DNA of 64,000 nt, from NCBI GenBank assembly GCA_902702965.1, contig CACRXP010000030.1, positions 1,242,222 to 1,306,221 of the forward strand, written 5' to 3'. Within the stretch, counting starts at the first letter, position 1. The number at the start of each line of letters is the position of its first letter. The notes under the pieces were generated by a model. The model saw only the letters and a list, made by a program, of their open reading frames with translations. It was not told where the DNA came from and searched no databases. The position numbers and the translations under genes were made by a program. This document shows, piece by piece, positions 1-9,649 of this stretch. This DNA comes from Spirometra erinaceieuropaei (Eukaryota > Platyhelminthes > Cestoda > Diphyllobothriidea > Diphyllobothriidae).

Positions 1-480
1 CGGCCGGAAAATGTCGTCTTTGGATTTAAAAAAACTGGATACGTTGTTTACTACCAAATGAGTACGTTTGTGCGTTTCCTCCAAAATATGTTGTGGTTTA
101 TAAGGACTTTGAAAAGCAATGGAAAAGCTCATAGTAATACAGTTATTTTTACCAAGTGTGATTTTTCAGGCCACCTGTAAGATGCATTCAGAAGCCGACA
201 TTCTGTCATAACTTAAACATCTTGGCGCAATGCCGTTTGATGCTCTACATTACAACCCCACAAAAATATTCTTTTCTATCCAAAAGGAGTTATTGTTTGT
301 TTTGCAAGATTCCTAAGTTAAACCGTGTGCTCTTTAAACTGTTGTTTTTGTGTTTAGTTACAGTACTGGACGCTGTTGACAATTTTCGTTGGCACAGTAA
401 AGAAACTTGGATATCCTAAAACATATTTCGGTCAAAAAGAGATTAACTGTATGCCAACATTAAGAAGTCAGCGCAAATGC
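1..480. other. No recognisable gene
   Basis: AT-rich sequence holding only short open frames without recognisable domains. I see no repeat that matches elsewhere in the window before about 505. Confidence 0.5.
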
Positions 481-504
481 ATACGCGACATGACAGTTCG
501 ACCG

Positions 505-690
505 TCGGCTTCGACGATGTCCGCCGTATGCTCCACAACAGAGTGAGGGCAGGCACGGTGACTTGCGCGTGATTGACAGCAGACTTGCGCAGCATCTACC
601 GCACTCCGCCTCTCCCACTTGAGCTCGATGTCAAGACATAGTCAAAAAGACCGGGAGCGGGAAAGGACGCAGGTGGCTGGCACCTAGGTG
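505..690 (+). repeat. Dispersed repeat DR1, copy 1
   Basis: This stretch matches 20165-20385 (+) and the start of 29805-30330 (+). Shared marks are a GTTCGACCGTCG start just upstream, a GGCAGGCACGG block, a TTGCGCAGCATCTACCGC block and a pyrimidine-rich CTCTCCC run. Two further copies lie on the opposite strand at 1530-1895 and 2090-2210. No protein is recognisable in any copy, so it looks like a non-coding dispersed repeat of unknown class. Confidence 0.6.
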
Positions 691-1039
691 TACCGCAAAC
701 CCCCTCGCCTACAACGGGTACTGACCAGGATTTCAATCAACAACAGCACTGAGGGTCGTCGGGGATCTCAATTGGCGCGACTTGAGCCGACAAATGGGTC
801 TTGCCACCACACTCAAAATGTGGGCATTTGTTATGGGTATACATTCCCGATTACGCCTGCCGTCTCCTATCTAGCCCCCGTGTTGGTACAGCACATCTGC
901 ATCTAGGGGCAAATACGCGACACAAGTATGCAATTGAAACCATATCTGAGGGGCTTCAATCGATATTTTGGAGGTTCTGTAAGGTGTACTATTCATTTGG
1001 GGCAGAATCTCACATCAGAGGCTGGCCGACAAAAATAGG

Positions 1040-1480
1040 GGATAATGTAAAAAAGATGAACACACGATCTCTGGGACAGTACGTGTGTTAGGAGTGCAGG
1101 GGGTGGTGTTTGCGATAAGGCTGAGTACACGCCGTCTCACGGCGGCGTGACTGCGTGCACCCTTGGCTGGGAATTGGGTCTCGTCTCTTGGCCGCGGGAA
1201 CGGAGCGCGTGATAGCGGGAGGGGTATATCAACGTATTTGTTGATGGCGTTGGTGTCAGACACCCAGGTCTCCAGCAGTCTTCGCCCCGTCTTATTGCTG
1301 GCCCGCGCCATTCTCCGTGTACTCGCGAAGTTAAATTTGTGGCCTTCCTCCGGGGTGGGAATGGCGACTTGAGATAACGGGTTGCCTCTCTGGACTGTCC
1401 GTTACTCGCGAACTGAGCCGTCGTCCGGTCTGTCCTGTGTAACGGCGAGGACAGTCCCGGCATGGGATCTGATAACAGTG
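1040..1480 (-). pseudogene. Penelope-like element fragment, GIY-YIG endonuclease end (PLE-1)
   Basis: Reading the minus strand gives a frame-shifted GIY-YIG domain: a cysteine-rich lead followed by the equivalent of HYTGQTGRRLSSR, then an 'NKTGRRLLETWVSDTNAINK' C-terminal block. The same blocks occur in the fragments at 5955 and 43690. In PLEs this endonuclease sits C-terminal to the reverse transcriptase; here only that end survives. The low-coordinate end carries ACACGATCTCTGGGACAG, also found at both ends of the 43690-44411 copy, so the element's 3' terminus is probably present. At least one frameshift separates the two halves, so it is inactive. Confidence 0.8.
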
Positions 1481-1529
1481 GATAATGGGACAACAGTTCT
1501 TTTGGACCTGTCAAATGCTGCCTTCGGCC

Positions 1530-1895
1530 GGTCACGCCACGGACCGCCCAATCACCGGTTGGTAGACAGGCGTGGACAGTCGATTTGGGCATGGGAGAGA
1601 GAAAGAGAGGCCAACACTGGGGTTGGGGAATCCATCCCTACGACAAATCGACACATTCCTCGCTGTAATAAGTCCGACTCTTGCTGACCGGCCGCATACC
1701 TCGGTCCGTCTCGGGACTGAGAGTCATGTTGCAGTGGCTCCTTCCTAGTGTGGCCTTTATGGCACTCGCCCTCATGTGGGACCTGAGCCACTATTGAGAA
1801 GGCCTGGTAGACGCATTGAGACCAGGTCGCGCGTGGCACGCTCAGACGTACTGTTTAACTTTGTCAGCCACTGAGCCCATGCCCACCTCTGGGCG
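1530..1895 (-). repeat. Dispersed repeat DR1, copy 2
   Basis: The reverse complement matches the second half of 29805-30330. Shared marks are GCTGACAAAGTTAA near the high-coordinate end, GGATGGATTCCC, a CTCTTTCTCTCTCCCAT pyrimidine tract and TGTCTACCAACCGGTG. Spacing is similar in both copies. It directly abuts the PLE-1 fragment. Confidence 0.6.
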
Positions 1896-2089
1896 TGTGG
1901 CTATTGCCCTGTCACCGGAGCCTTTTTATTTTATTTGGTAAGGATAATAGGCAAGGCCTTTGAAAACCCTACTGATTACATGCCAGCATGTTAGATACAA
2001 CTGTACATGAACAATGAAAATAATCGCTATTAAAACGTTACTTGATTCAGTTAAGTAACATCGTTCCAAATAAATAAATTACCGGTGTG

Positions 2090-2210
2090 GCGGGGCATTT
2101 AGTTCAGGTCCAGACTGGCACGCGTAGACGTGCCGCTTCACTTTGCCAGCCACCGCGCCCACGCTCACGCTACTCTCTCGTCATCGGAGCCGTTTCCCAA
2201 GTCCGCATGC
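2090..2210 (-). repeat. Dispersed repeat DR1, copy 3 (short)
   Basis: The reverse complement carries GGTGGCTGGCAAAGTGAAGC followed by an ACGCGTGCCA block, matching the middle of DR1 at 1810-1870 (minus) and 29940-29990 (plus). Only about 120 bp is recognisable. Confidence 0.5.
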
Positions 2211-2751
2211 GAAGTTTAAAGATGTAATTTCCTGCTTAATAACTCGGAATTTATTTTTTCGTTTGTCCTCCCTAGGACCAGTATCGTTCATTCTATATGC
2301 GTGTTCAAATTCCCTGTTTTTATCACAGGTGACGTTCGTCAAGCTGAAGAGAAGCCTTTTAACCTCTCATTAACATAAACGCACGTTTGAGGACTTTAGT
2401 GGACCATTTGCGAATTAGAACGTCTCTCATCTAGGTAATGTGCGATGCCTCTGAAACCCTATTGTAAACGGTACATGCAATATATAACTTTAAATAAACT
2501 AGCTACTATAAGGTTGTCAGTAATATATACACTTAACATAATATTTTCGTTTGAAAATGCAGGGCCGAAACTCGAGAACATTCAGTTGTGGATGATATCG
2601 GTCAAATGAAATGACAGTCATCCGCATCAGCGGTAGATGTATGCAGGGCGTTGGTATGGCACAAAAGAGCTGTTCTGTCCAGACAAGCGGTATTTTCCAA
2701 GTAAACATACATGTAGTCTTTGCTTGAATTTCTCCGTGGAATCCGCCATTA

Positions 2752-3280
2752 TCACGTCCTCGGGAAGCCCGTCCCAGGCACTGACGACTCACTGTGAAAA
2801 GCGTATCTGCGAATGTCCAGGCGGCATCGGGATCCCCGAAGTTTTAGAGAGTTTCCACGCAGGTTTGTTGTTGTGGCCAGGGTGAAGAAATCGTCGAGGT
2901 TTAGGGCACAGTCCCGGTTCGTCAATATCCGATACGCCTGTATGAGATCTCCTTGAATCTGCCTGTATTCAAGAGGAAATAGTTTAAGCTCACTAAGTCT
3001 GCAGTTGTAAGGTAAAGTCCCGAGGCCTTTCAAAATTGTTGTTGCTCTCCTCTGGACTCTTTCTAGCAGCTCATAGTCTTTTTTGAGCCACGGACGCCAC
3101 ATCTGGATTCCATATTCCAGATGCGAACGAATGAGCGCTCTGTATAATTTTCCAAATAACTCTTTGTCTACATTTGTGAAAGTTCGTTTAATTGCAAAGA
3201 AAACACTGGGTGCCCTTTTGGCCGCCCTAACGCACTGAGAGGAAGGCTTATCTTTTATTGGACCGCAGATCGCTACTCCA
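2752..3280 (-). pseudogene. CR1-type LINE, C-terminal end of ORF2
   Basis: The minus strand encodes about 170 residues of the region after the RT palm and thumb of CR1/jockey-type non-LTR retrotransposons. Diagnostic blocks in order are FAIKRTFTNVDKELFGKLYR, LIRSHLEYGIQMWRPW, LLERVQRRATTILKGL, LSELKLFPLEYRQIQGDLI, then FFTLATTTNLRGNSLKLRG. The same blocks recur at 5655, 19561 and 28830. The catalytic RT motifs are absent, so this is a 3' fragment only. It ends near 2752 without the usual 3' tail. Confidence 0.88.
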
Positions 3281-3334
3281 TCCAGTATTGAAGACATATT
3301 CATGTCTATTTTCTTACGTCTTCTGTCCCCGACG

Positions 3335-3565
3335 GTATTAATTTTTTGACTGAACCACTTGTAAGAAACTTGGCACACTCGGCGGAATTCGAACCCGCAA
3401 CAGAAGAGGCAAGGCGCCCAAAACACCTGGCTTATGCGACACCACCACGGAGGAGCCTTGCCTCTTTCTCACTTGAACTAAATTAGCCGTTCAGTCCACT
3501 GCAGCACATCGAATCCACCAGATGACTACTGGGTGTTTTGAGTTGCAGCAGTTCGCCCCTTTGTT
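3335..3565 (-). repeat. tRNA-derived SINE (family A), copy 1
   Basis: The minus strand has a tRNA-like segment (about 3369-3460) with a B box, GGGTTCGAATTCC, and a diverged A box. It is followed by the tail CAAGTTTCTTACAAGTGG. Upstream on the same strand lies a conserved head (GTAGTCATCTGGTGGATTC, about 3505-3525). The same head, tRNA-like part and tail recur at 55313-55612 and 58225-58500. The tRNA-like region is internal to the unit, not at its 5' end. Confidence 0.65.
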
Positions 3566-3989
3566 GTAATTTGGTCGGTCAGCTTATTCGGATCAGCCAT
3601 CCACACTAGGACCCAATTATACCCTCCCACTTAACTTGTGACTGTTCACAGCTATGGACTTGGTAATTAGTATTTGTTTGCGTTGTCAAGGATCTTTTTG
3701 CGGATGACTAGGCGGGTAACTTGGTTCGAATTCCTGAGTTTCGTGCGTTTCTATCCTACTAATTTTCACATACACCCACTTCCCTCCACATCTGCCGGAG
3801 AAACATTCTACAAATGGGCCAAAACGTCACGCGGCGCAATTCCGCTGTCCCAGAAGAATTATCCTCACACCAGCCGGCTGTTTTGCTGATATGCCAGAAA
3901 TGGGTCAATAACTGCTGCTGCTGCCACAGTGTCCTGTGTCTGTAAAACAAATCGTTGCTGATAGAAGCGAACGAGTGAGTTCCAGGAAG

Positions 3990-4100
3990 CAGTTCAAAAG
4001 ACGAAGATGCTATCACTGGAACAAGAAATTTATTGGTCTGACGTTTCGGATTCTCACTGGAACCCATCATCAGAGACAGTCGCAAAAAAGGGATGACGAA
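3990..4100 (-). mobile_element. PLE terminal-repeat unit with hammerhead
   Basis: This is one of the most frequent units in the window. On the minus strand it reads as a CTGATGA core, a stem-loop, GAAACGTC, then CCAATAAA and a GGAACAAG-type block. Related units occur at 4685, 24872, 54242, 56353, 61140, 61640 and 63550. At 61.6 and 63.6 kb they flank an RT plus GIY-YIG coding region, which assigns the unit to a Penelope-like element's terminal repeat. Here it stands alone. Confidence 0.75.
4036..4077 (-). ncRNA. Hammerhead ribozyme motif, complete core
   Basis: All core elements are seen on the minus strand. Helix I is GTCT (4077-4074) pairing with AGAC (4039-4036), four Watson-Crick pairs. 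CTGATGA lies at 4073-4067. Helix II is GGGTTC pairing with GAATCC (one G-U) around a 6-nt loop. GAAA lies at 4047-4044, followed by CGTC, so cleavage is expected after C4040. Helix III is only the palindrome ACGT with no loop, so the RNA would have to act as a dimer. Hammerheads are documented in Penelope-like elements. Activity here is inferred. Confidence 0.75.
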
Positions 4101-4684
4101 ATCCCGGCAATTAACAACTCGGACGCGGACTGACAAGCCATCACCGCATCAATTACGACCCCAGCGGTGATTGCGAGAGCTGTAAATTCCAGTATGCATA
4201 CGGTCCCACGGCAGCCACGTGCGATAAATACTCCACTCCTTGTGCGACCAGTACCCTTATCTGCGACTGTCTCTGATTATGGGTGTTAATATTCTTTAGA
4301 CTTTCTAGATTCAGTGCTGTTTTATTGACCGGAATAGACGCACCCGAGGTTAAAGCTATGTCAGAAGACAGTCAGGATAACTCGGTTATTCTTGATGGTT
4401 CTATAGCAATAAATAGAAAGATTAGTGGAGCACAATAAGGCGGGGAATAAATTGAAAGGTGGACGTACATTCAAGGTCGAGCAGTCAGCGAATGACGCCA
4501 AAGTGTGGTGGTCGGTCTATAAGCGAGCGGCAACAAAGAGCAATAGACAAAGGAGAAAGAACAATGAACAAAGAATGCCGAGAACCGACGAATAGGTATA
4601 CAGAGACAAACACAGGGTGGTATGAATAAAGTCTGGTTACTGACAAACGGTGAGTAGCAAAAATAGAGACAATAAAATAAATTG

Positions 4685-4780
4685 CCACCAGGGATGTCAC
4701 AATGGGTTCGAGTGAGAATCCGAGACGTCAGGCCAATAAATTTCTTCTTCCAGTGATCGCATCATTGTCTTCCAAAACAA
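4685..4780 (+). mobile_element. Degenerate PLE hammerhead unit
   Basis: On the plus strand the pattern ATGGGTTCGAGTGAGAATCC, GAGACGTCAGG, CCAATAAA is the hammerhead unit with a decayed CTGATGA (now ACAATG) and GAAA changed to GAGA. It ends about 110 bp before the torsin exon, so it probably lies in that gene's last intron. Confidence 0.6.
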
Positions 4781-4891
4781 GTCATGTTTCTCGGAGGTAC
4801 GCCCAACAAAGTCAATAGGTGCGTTTGTTTTACTGCGGTGAGGCTTTGGAGAACTCTCCCTAGGCGCATTTTCTTCGCCCTCTGCCTTTCA

Positions 4892-5203
4892 GGCGCCTTC
4901 GAGTTGTCGAACCTGATCAGCCAACACCTCATAACCGCGCTGGTTCCCTTCCTGCCCCTGCAGGAGGTGCACGTTCGTCGATGTATCGCGGATGCGGCGG
5001 CACGCATGCAGGTGGAGGCCACGGAGGAGATGAAGGATTTCATTGTCGACGAACTGGACTGGGGCCCCAATGACATGCACATCTTCTCGGAGTCCGGTTG
5101 CAAGCTCATCTACGAAAAAGTGGGCTTTTACCTGCAGCACACTGCGCTAACCAAAGAAATTGATGATGATGATTCCATCCAGACAAACCCTCATGAGCCT
5201 TAA
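4892..5203 (+). CDS. Torsin-family AAA+ ATPase, terminal exon
   Basis: Torsins are ER and nuclear-envelope lumen AAA+ ATPases activated by LAP1/LULL1-type cofactors. This exon encodes 103 residues ending at TAA. It matches the C-terminal part of torsins: SNLISQHLITALVPFLPL (family 'S.LI...LI..FVPFLPL'), then EVHVRRCI, a small-domain helix region, and the sensor-II-like FSESGCK. The family's redox-sensitive cysteine is in GCK (5096-5104). An acidic tail of four aspartates follows. The exon starts after a long pyrimidine tract and TTTCAG (4886-4891), and the frame runs on without a shift. The Walker A and B exons are not in the window, so they should lie upstream of it or be unrecognised. No AATAAA is seen in the next 200 bp. 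Confidence 0.8.
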   Translation, partial: GAFELSNLISQHLITALVPFLPLQEVHVRRCIADAAARMQVEATEEMKDFIVDELDWGPNDMHIFSESGCKLIYEKVGFYLQHTALTKEIDDDDSIQTNPHEP

Positions 5204-5439
5204 CTGCTTCTCGCTGGATTAGCCTCTCCGTCTCGTCACCTCCCGAGGGAGACACTTTTTCGGCGCCCTTTGTACAAAAACCCCACACTCTTCTTATATC
5301 TCCGGTCAAATGCTAATCAATGATGTCTTGGGCTCATTATGACTTTACTATGTGCTTCTCACAATGCGATCATATATTTTGGTATACTTTTGCTTTATGG
5401 ATATCTCGGTCTTCTCCTGCCTCACCCCGGCTCCCCGTG

Positions 5440-5545
5440 GGCTGGTGGTGATGGACGGGATAATTTCTCCAGACCGCCAATTTTTAGTCATGTGGTTAGA
5501 GGCGTTACATTTTTAACTACTAGGTCGCAGGATCGAGCCTAGTCT
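5440..5545 (+). repeat. tRNA-related SINE (family B), 5' part
   Basis: A GTGGTTAGAGGCGTT A-box-like block is followed by AGGTCGCAGGATCGAGCC, which carries a near-consensus B box (GGATCGAGCC, 5530-5539). The same order is seen at 7390-7625 and 48745-48960. The 3' body found in those copies is missing here. Confidence 0.5.
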
Positions 5546-5654
5546 GGTCACATCAGAGATTCAACAACTCTGTTGGAGTAAAAGAACTGCGTATCCATAG
5601 TGACTTCAGTCAAATGTAGTTTGAAAGGATCGCCTTTTGGGTTTGATGTGGTTG

Positions 5655-5895
5655 CTGTCTAAGAGCAGTCTCCAACTACAAGACAGTAGTTCTGAGCGCA
5701 CAGGGTGCGGAGTGTTTGTATCATGTCACCTCGTAGTTGTCTGTGACTCAAAGGGAAGAGGTCGAGACTAGATAATCGTACTTCATAGGATAGTTCCAGA
5801 TTTCGAGCATTTTCGAAAATACTGAGGTCCTTAGTGGTCCATGGTTTCCAGGCTTGGCTAGCGAACCCCAGTTGCAGTCGAAGTCCGGTTTTCAA
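5655..5895 (-). pseudogene. CR1-type LINE, C-terminal fragment
   Basis: The minus strand reads SQAWKPWTTKDLSIFENA, then LSYEVRLSSLDLFPLSHRQL and RGDMIQTLRTL. This is the same block order as the LINE ends at 2752 and 28800. It is about 75 residues long, with a short deletion where the RVQRRAT block should be. No RT catalytic residues remain. Confidence 0.8.
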
Positions 5896-5954
5896 AAGTC
5901 GAAATTACTGGAGCGACATAACCATGACCTTTATTTCACCCTCATTGTGTCGGG

Positions 5955-6415
5955 GGAAATTACTCATGGATGGAGGCGAATATGCGAGTCCTAGGTTCTT
6001 GTTACGGGGATTGCTGTCGCCACTACACAGGACAGACCGGACGACGGCTTAGCTCGCGACTAACGGAGCATAAACAGGCAGTCCGGAAAGGCGACCCGCT
6101 ATCTCAGGTCGCTGCTCACACCCTGGAGGACGGCCACGAACTTAACTTCGCGAGCACGCGGATAATGGCGCGAGCCGGCAATAAGACAGAGCGGACACTG
6201 CTGGAGGCCTGGGCGTCTAACACCAGCTCCATCAACAGACACGTNNNNNNNNNNNNNNNNNNNNNNNNNNNNNNNNNNNNNNNNNNNNNNNNNNNNNNNN
6301 NNNNNNNCGGCCAAGGGGCGAGACCCAATTCCTAGCCAAGGGTGCACGCGATCACGCCGCCGTGAGACGGCGTGGACTCAGCCTTGTCGCGAATACTATC
6401 ACCTGCACCCCTACT
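5955..6415 (+). pseudogene. Penelope-like element, GIY-YIG endonuclease end (PLE-2)
   Basis: The plus strand encodes a GIY-YIG module: HYTGQTGRRLSSRLTEHKQA, then GDPLSQVAAHTLEDGHELNF, a conserved NKTERTLLEAWASN block and the SSINRH end. A 63-base assembly gap (6245-6307) interrupts it, after which the proline-rich C-terminus (PRVHAITPP-like) continues with an in-frame stop. The 5' junction at about 5970 fuses the domain to ATGGAGGCGAATATGCGAGT, which occurs inverted at 44430-44450. The RT part is missing. Confidence 0.82.
6245..6307. other. Assembly gap
   Basis: Run of 63 N inside the PLE-2 fragment. Frames that translate through it are meaningless. Confidence 0.99.
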
Positions 6416-6419
6416 CCTT

Positions 6420-7200
6420 TCTTTGGGAAATTACAAAAACTGCTCATTTGACGCCAAATTCTTACAGTCTCTGACGCTGGCCTCCTGTACTAGACCGAAA
6501 GGTCAGACCAGTACGTCTGCTGTCCCAGTGGTCCCGCGTTCATCTTTTTAGGGAAAGATTTTTTAGAGAGCTGGTGGTTTTTCGCGCCCACAACTGATTC
6601 GAAGCGATTATTTCATTGTTCTATTCCGCGTTTTTCGCGGAATTCAGAGCGAAGGTTCAGCTTGTACGTGTTTGTGCATATCTTCATTGATAATCTACTA
6701 AAGCATGTCCTAAGGACGCATTCCTTGTCCAAAGCCATGTCTTATCTTGTAAACAAAGATAAAATTGCTCTTTCGCTGTCTGGAACACAGATGAATCACT
6801 GTTTTAGACCCTTCACTAGCTTTTTTGCCCGACGTTGAACTTTCTTTGGCCATATTCTTTGTCGTTCATAACGTTGGCGTTTGCGTATATGCCACATTTT
6901 AGGTAAGGGTGAACGAAGACGCCATAAACTTTCTCAAAATGTCTTCACTGAATATTGCAAACGTCGTGGTGTTTTTTGCAGCGTTTGCACACTGCACCTA
7001 ATGGTTTCAGCTTGCTCTGTAGCTTAACACTGAGATGCTTCCGCGAGTGTTCGGTGTTAAGTTGAATTCCTTTTGGGCAATATGCCCTCATGTTGTCACC
7101 CCGATGGAAGTTGATTGGACGCCAGTGGAGGACGACGCATTTTTGCCCGCTGAAATCAAAAAACTTTCGCTCAGGCCAGGTCTGTAACCGGCACACACAC
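6420..7200. other. No gene seen
   Basis: Unremarkable sequence of mixed composition with short open frames only. I find no domain, repeat partner or splice pattern that I can support. Confidence 0.5.
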
Positions 7201-7214
7201 CTCCTTCGTACCTT

Positions 7215-7295
7215 TAACATTTTTGGCTACTAAGCCAGAAATGGCCATTCCAGTCTCTCTTGTCTTTGTCGGCAATAGCACTCTGCCTTTATCAT
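7215..7295 (+). repeat. SINE family B, 3' body fragment
   Basis: The block AAGCCAGAAATGGCCATTCC, CAGTCTCTCTTGTCTTTGTC, GGCAATAGCACT matches the 3' body of the copies at 7530-7600 and 48880-48940. The A and B boxes are absent, so this is a 5'-truncated copy about 110 bp upstream of a fuller one. Confidence 0.6.
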
Positions 7296-7389
7296 GCGCT
7301 GCTGTGCGGCTGCTGGTTGGAGTCGAGGGAAAGCGCATAACAGGACGAGTAAGTTCCGTGAGAACGATTAATGAACCCCCCCCCTCTAC

Positions 7390-7625
7390 CATTGTACCTT
7401 CCCGATCGAAACCGACAGGACAAGGAACGCGTGGCTCAGTGGTTATAGGCGTTGGACTTCTAACTAACAGGTTGCAGGATCGACCTCTAGGTGTTCCAGA
7501 CTTCGGGGTTGGGTATGACTGGCTGAGGACGGCTAATCAGCCAGAAATGATCATTTCAGTCTCCCTTGTCTTTGTCGGTAATACCATTCTGCCCGATGTT
7601 AAATTTTCTAGCTGTCTCCTATAAG
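7390..7625 (+). repeat. SINE family B, near-complete copy
   Basis: The order is CCCGATCGAAACCGACAGG, an exact A-box match TGGCTCAGTGG (7432-7442), a weak B-box region GGATCGACCTC (about 7477), TTCGGGGTTGGGTATGACTG, then the body AGCCAGAAATGATCATT and TTGTCTTTGTCGGTAAT. The same order and spacing occur at 48745-48960. The pol III boxes suggest a tRNA-derived SINE about 210-230 bp long. No poly-A or simple tail is obvious. Confidence 0.65.
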
Positions 7626-7629
7626 GTAG

Positions 7630-8030
7630 GCATTTTATACCGCTGACCAGTTTTTTTTTACTCTTTTTCGTACGTTCTCCAAATGAGTTATACGTTTTTT
7701 ATGCAGGGGTCCAACGCCAAAATACAACAATCTGGCATTGAGCAACTAAATGTTCTAAACATCAGCCCAAAAGTTAGGGATGCTTTCCTGGTATCTTTTG
7801 TGACCTCATCTGGTTCTCCTATATGGTGAGACGACCGCTTGAATCATCCACACACCGAAGCTTTATTATTTGCTTACTGTGTCGATTTGATTACCTTTGA
7901 CGAAGTGACCAAATTCGAATTACATCGCTATCCTGTTGTAGGATCGAATTCGACTAACGCATTTTGTTGAAATTAGGATTAAAGAACCATTTGACAAACT
8001 ATTGTTAATTGATCAAAATTTCTTTGTATT
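7630..8030. other. No gene seen
   Basis: AT-rich spacer between a SINE and a LINE fragment. No feature recognised. Confidence 0.5.
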
Positions 8031-8034
8031 TTTA

Positions 8035-8240
8035 ACCTACCATTTGGCTATTCTTTTGTCTTTTACAGCTTGAACTTATCAGCAAATGTACTTTCTTACG
8101 GTCTATAAGAACTAGGTAGTCATTCGCATGCATTAAAAACAGAATGAGGCACAGAACCCCAGTCTGAATGGTTGACCATTCCAATATGGCATTACCAACA
8201 CAAGCATGTTGAGTTCTGCGTGTGAGCAAGACGGTCATCC
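8035..8240 (-). pseudogene. LINE reverse transcriptase relic
   Basis: The minus strand reads TGVLCLILFLMHANDYLVLI followed by KKVHLLISSS. This parallels the LINE palm motif 'GVPQGS(V/L)LGPILFLIYVND...' leading to the FADD box. The catalytic box itself is unrecognisable. It is short and badly decayed. Confidence 0.5.
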
Positions 8241-8244
8241 ATAT

Positions 8245-9640
8245 GAGTAGCTACCCAGTCGTACCCATTTACTGCAGTACAATTTATGCTGACTGCATCG
8301 ATTGGTGGACCCATTTCGTCCAGCTTGTCATGGATGTGGGCAGCTTAATGAGACAGAATCATCCGCTTTTATAATCGTGCCTATGCGCACGAAACAAGTC
8401 GTTTTATTTTAGATGTCTCATTAGTTCCGCTTTTATCATTCTCTTCCATCCAGTCAGAGCAAACACTTGTGAGACTCATTGATCTGAAGCTATTTTATGA
8501 GGTTCCCTCACCACCATTACATCTGGGACTTATGTTAACTTGCCTCAAGTCACCAGACAAATCTCCTCTTCCCTCGAATTGTCGAAGATCTTGGGGAACG
8601 TTAAAGCCATTTGGTTTGCCAGCGTACTCAAACTTTGAGGGGGGTGGGGTGCCGACCCGGCCGGGCGGTCTTATGGGTTGTAGTTGTCCCAACTGTTTTA
8701 AATGCGTCCGTTGTGAAGGTCACCGTGTTCATTTTATTGATAGATACAGAAAGCAGGCTTCTCGGTATGGTCAGACATTAATAAATCAGACGAGGAGTGT
8801 CTTGTCCAAGTTATCAGATAAATTGTTTCCCTTCCAATCTTTCAGACACGTTTGGGCTTATCCATACTACCAAGGACCCTGTTAGATTGTTCAATAGTCT
8901 GTCTGGCTATGTTTGACTTAAATGCTTTACGTTTTGAAATCATGTAAATGCTCGAGAGTTTTGGATGCGGAAAAGTGACTATACTCTCAAGGAAGAACAC
9001 AATGTCCACTTCGGTTAGGGGACGTGTGGGAACCCAACCCAAGAATACAGCTACCGTCGGGCAGCTTGATCGTTGTTGTTGCAGAAGTGCTTGTCCATTT
9101 TCGACTGTTGGGTAAGGAACTCGTCAGTGATTAGATTTCTGTTCAAAGGGGTTTCCTGATCTCCTGCACTGTATCAATCCCTTTATGTTAACGAGTGGCA
9201 TCGATATTGGACATGTGCTGGTGGGGTAGCAGTACTTTAAATTCCTTACTTTAAGTACCTTGATCAGGCACCTTCTCAGAGGACTTTTACTTGGAGGAAA
9301 AGTGAAAGCGAATATGCTACTCCCGTTTTAACAGGTTCATTTCAAGTCAAGACAGTTTATGGAAAATGTGTTTGAGATTTTGAACTTCTTCCGGACCAAT
9401 TTTCCATATTCTCTGATGCATAAAATCATTGATGACATTCCATATGTTGGTCTAGTTGCACTCGGATAAAAAGAAAACATATTTCTTGCAGAACGTACGA
9501 CTTAATTCTTGAAGCCGCATTACCGACAAGATGTATAGAGTTAGCGCCCGTATACCTGATGCTTGGGACATGCGTGAATTAACTTTTTAGTTGGGTCGGC
9601 CATTAACAGTATAAAAACAATAAGGAAAAGACATACTTCA
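8245..9640. other. No supported gene
   Basis: A 138-codon open frame at 8469-8885 (+) has no recognisable domain and biased Cys/Pro/Gly composition, so I do not call it. The rest is featureless apart from a G-rich patch near 8635-8660. Confidence 0.45.
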
Positions 9641-9649
9641 CTGTAGAAG

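Noticed and set aside
8469..8885. 138-codon open frame as a gene
   Set aside because: No recognisable domain, odd Cys/Pro/Gly composition, no splice or repeat support.
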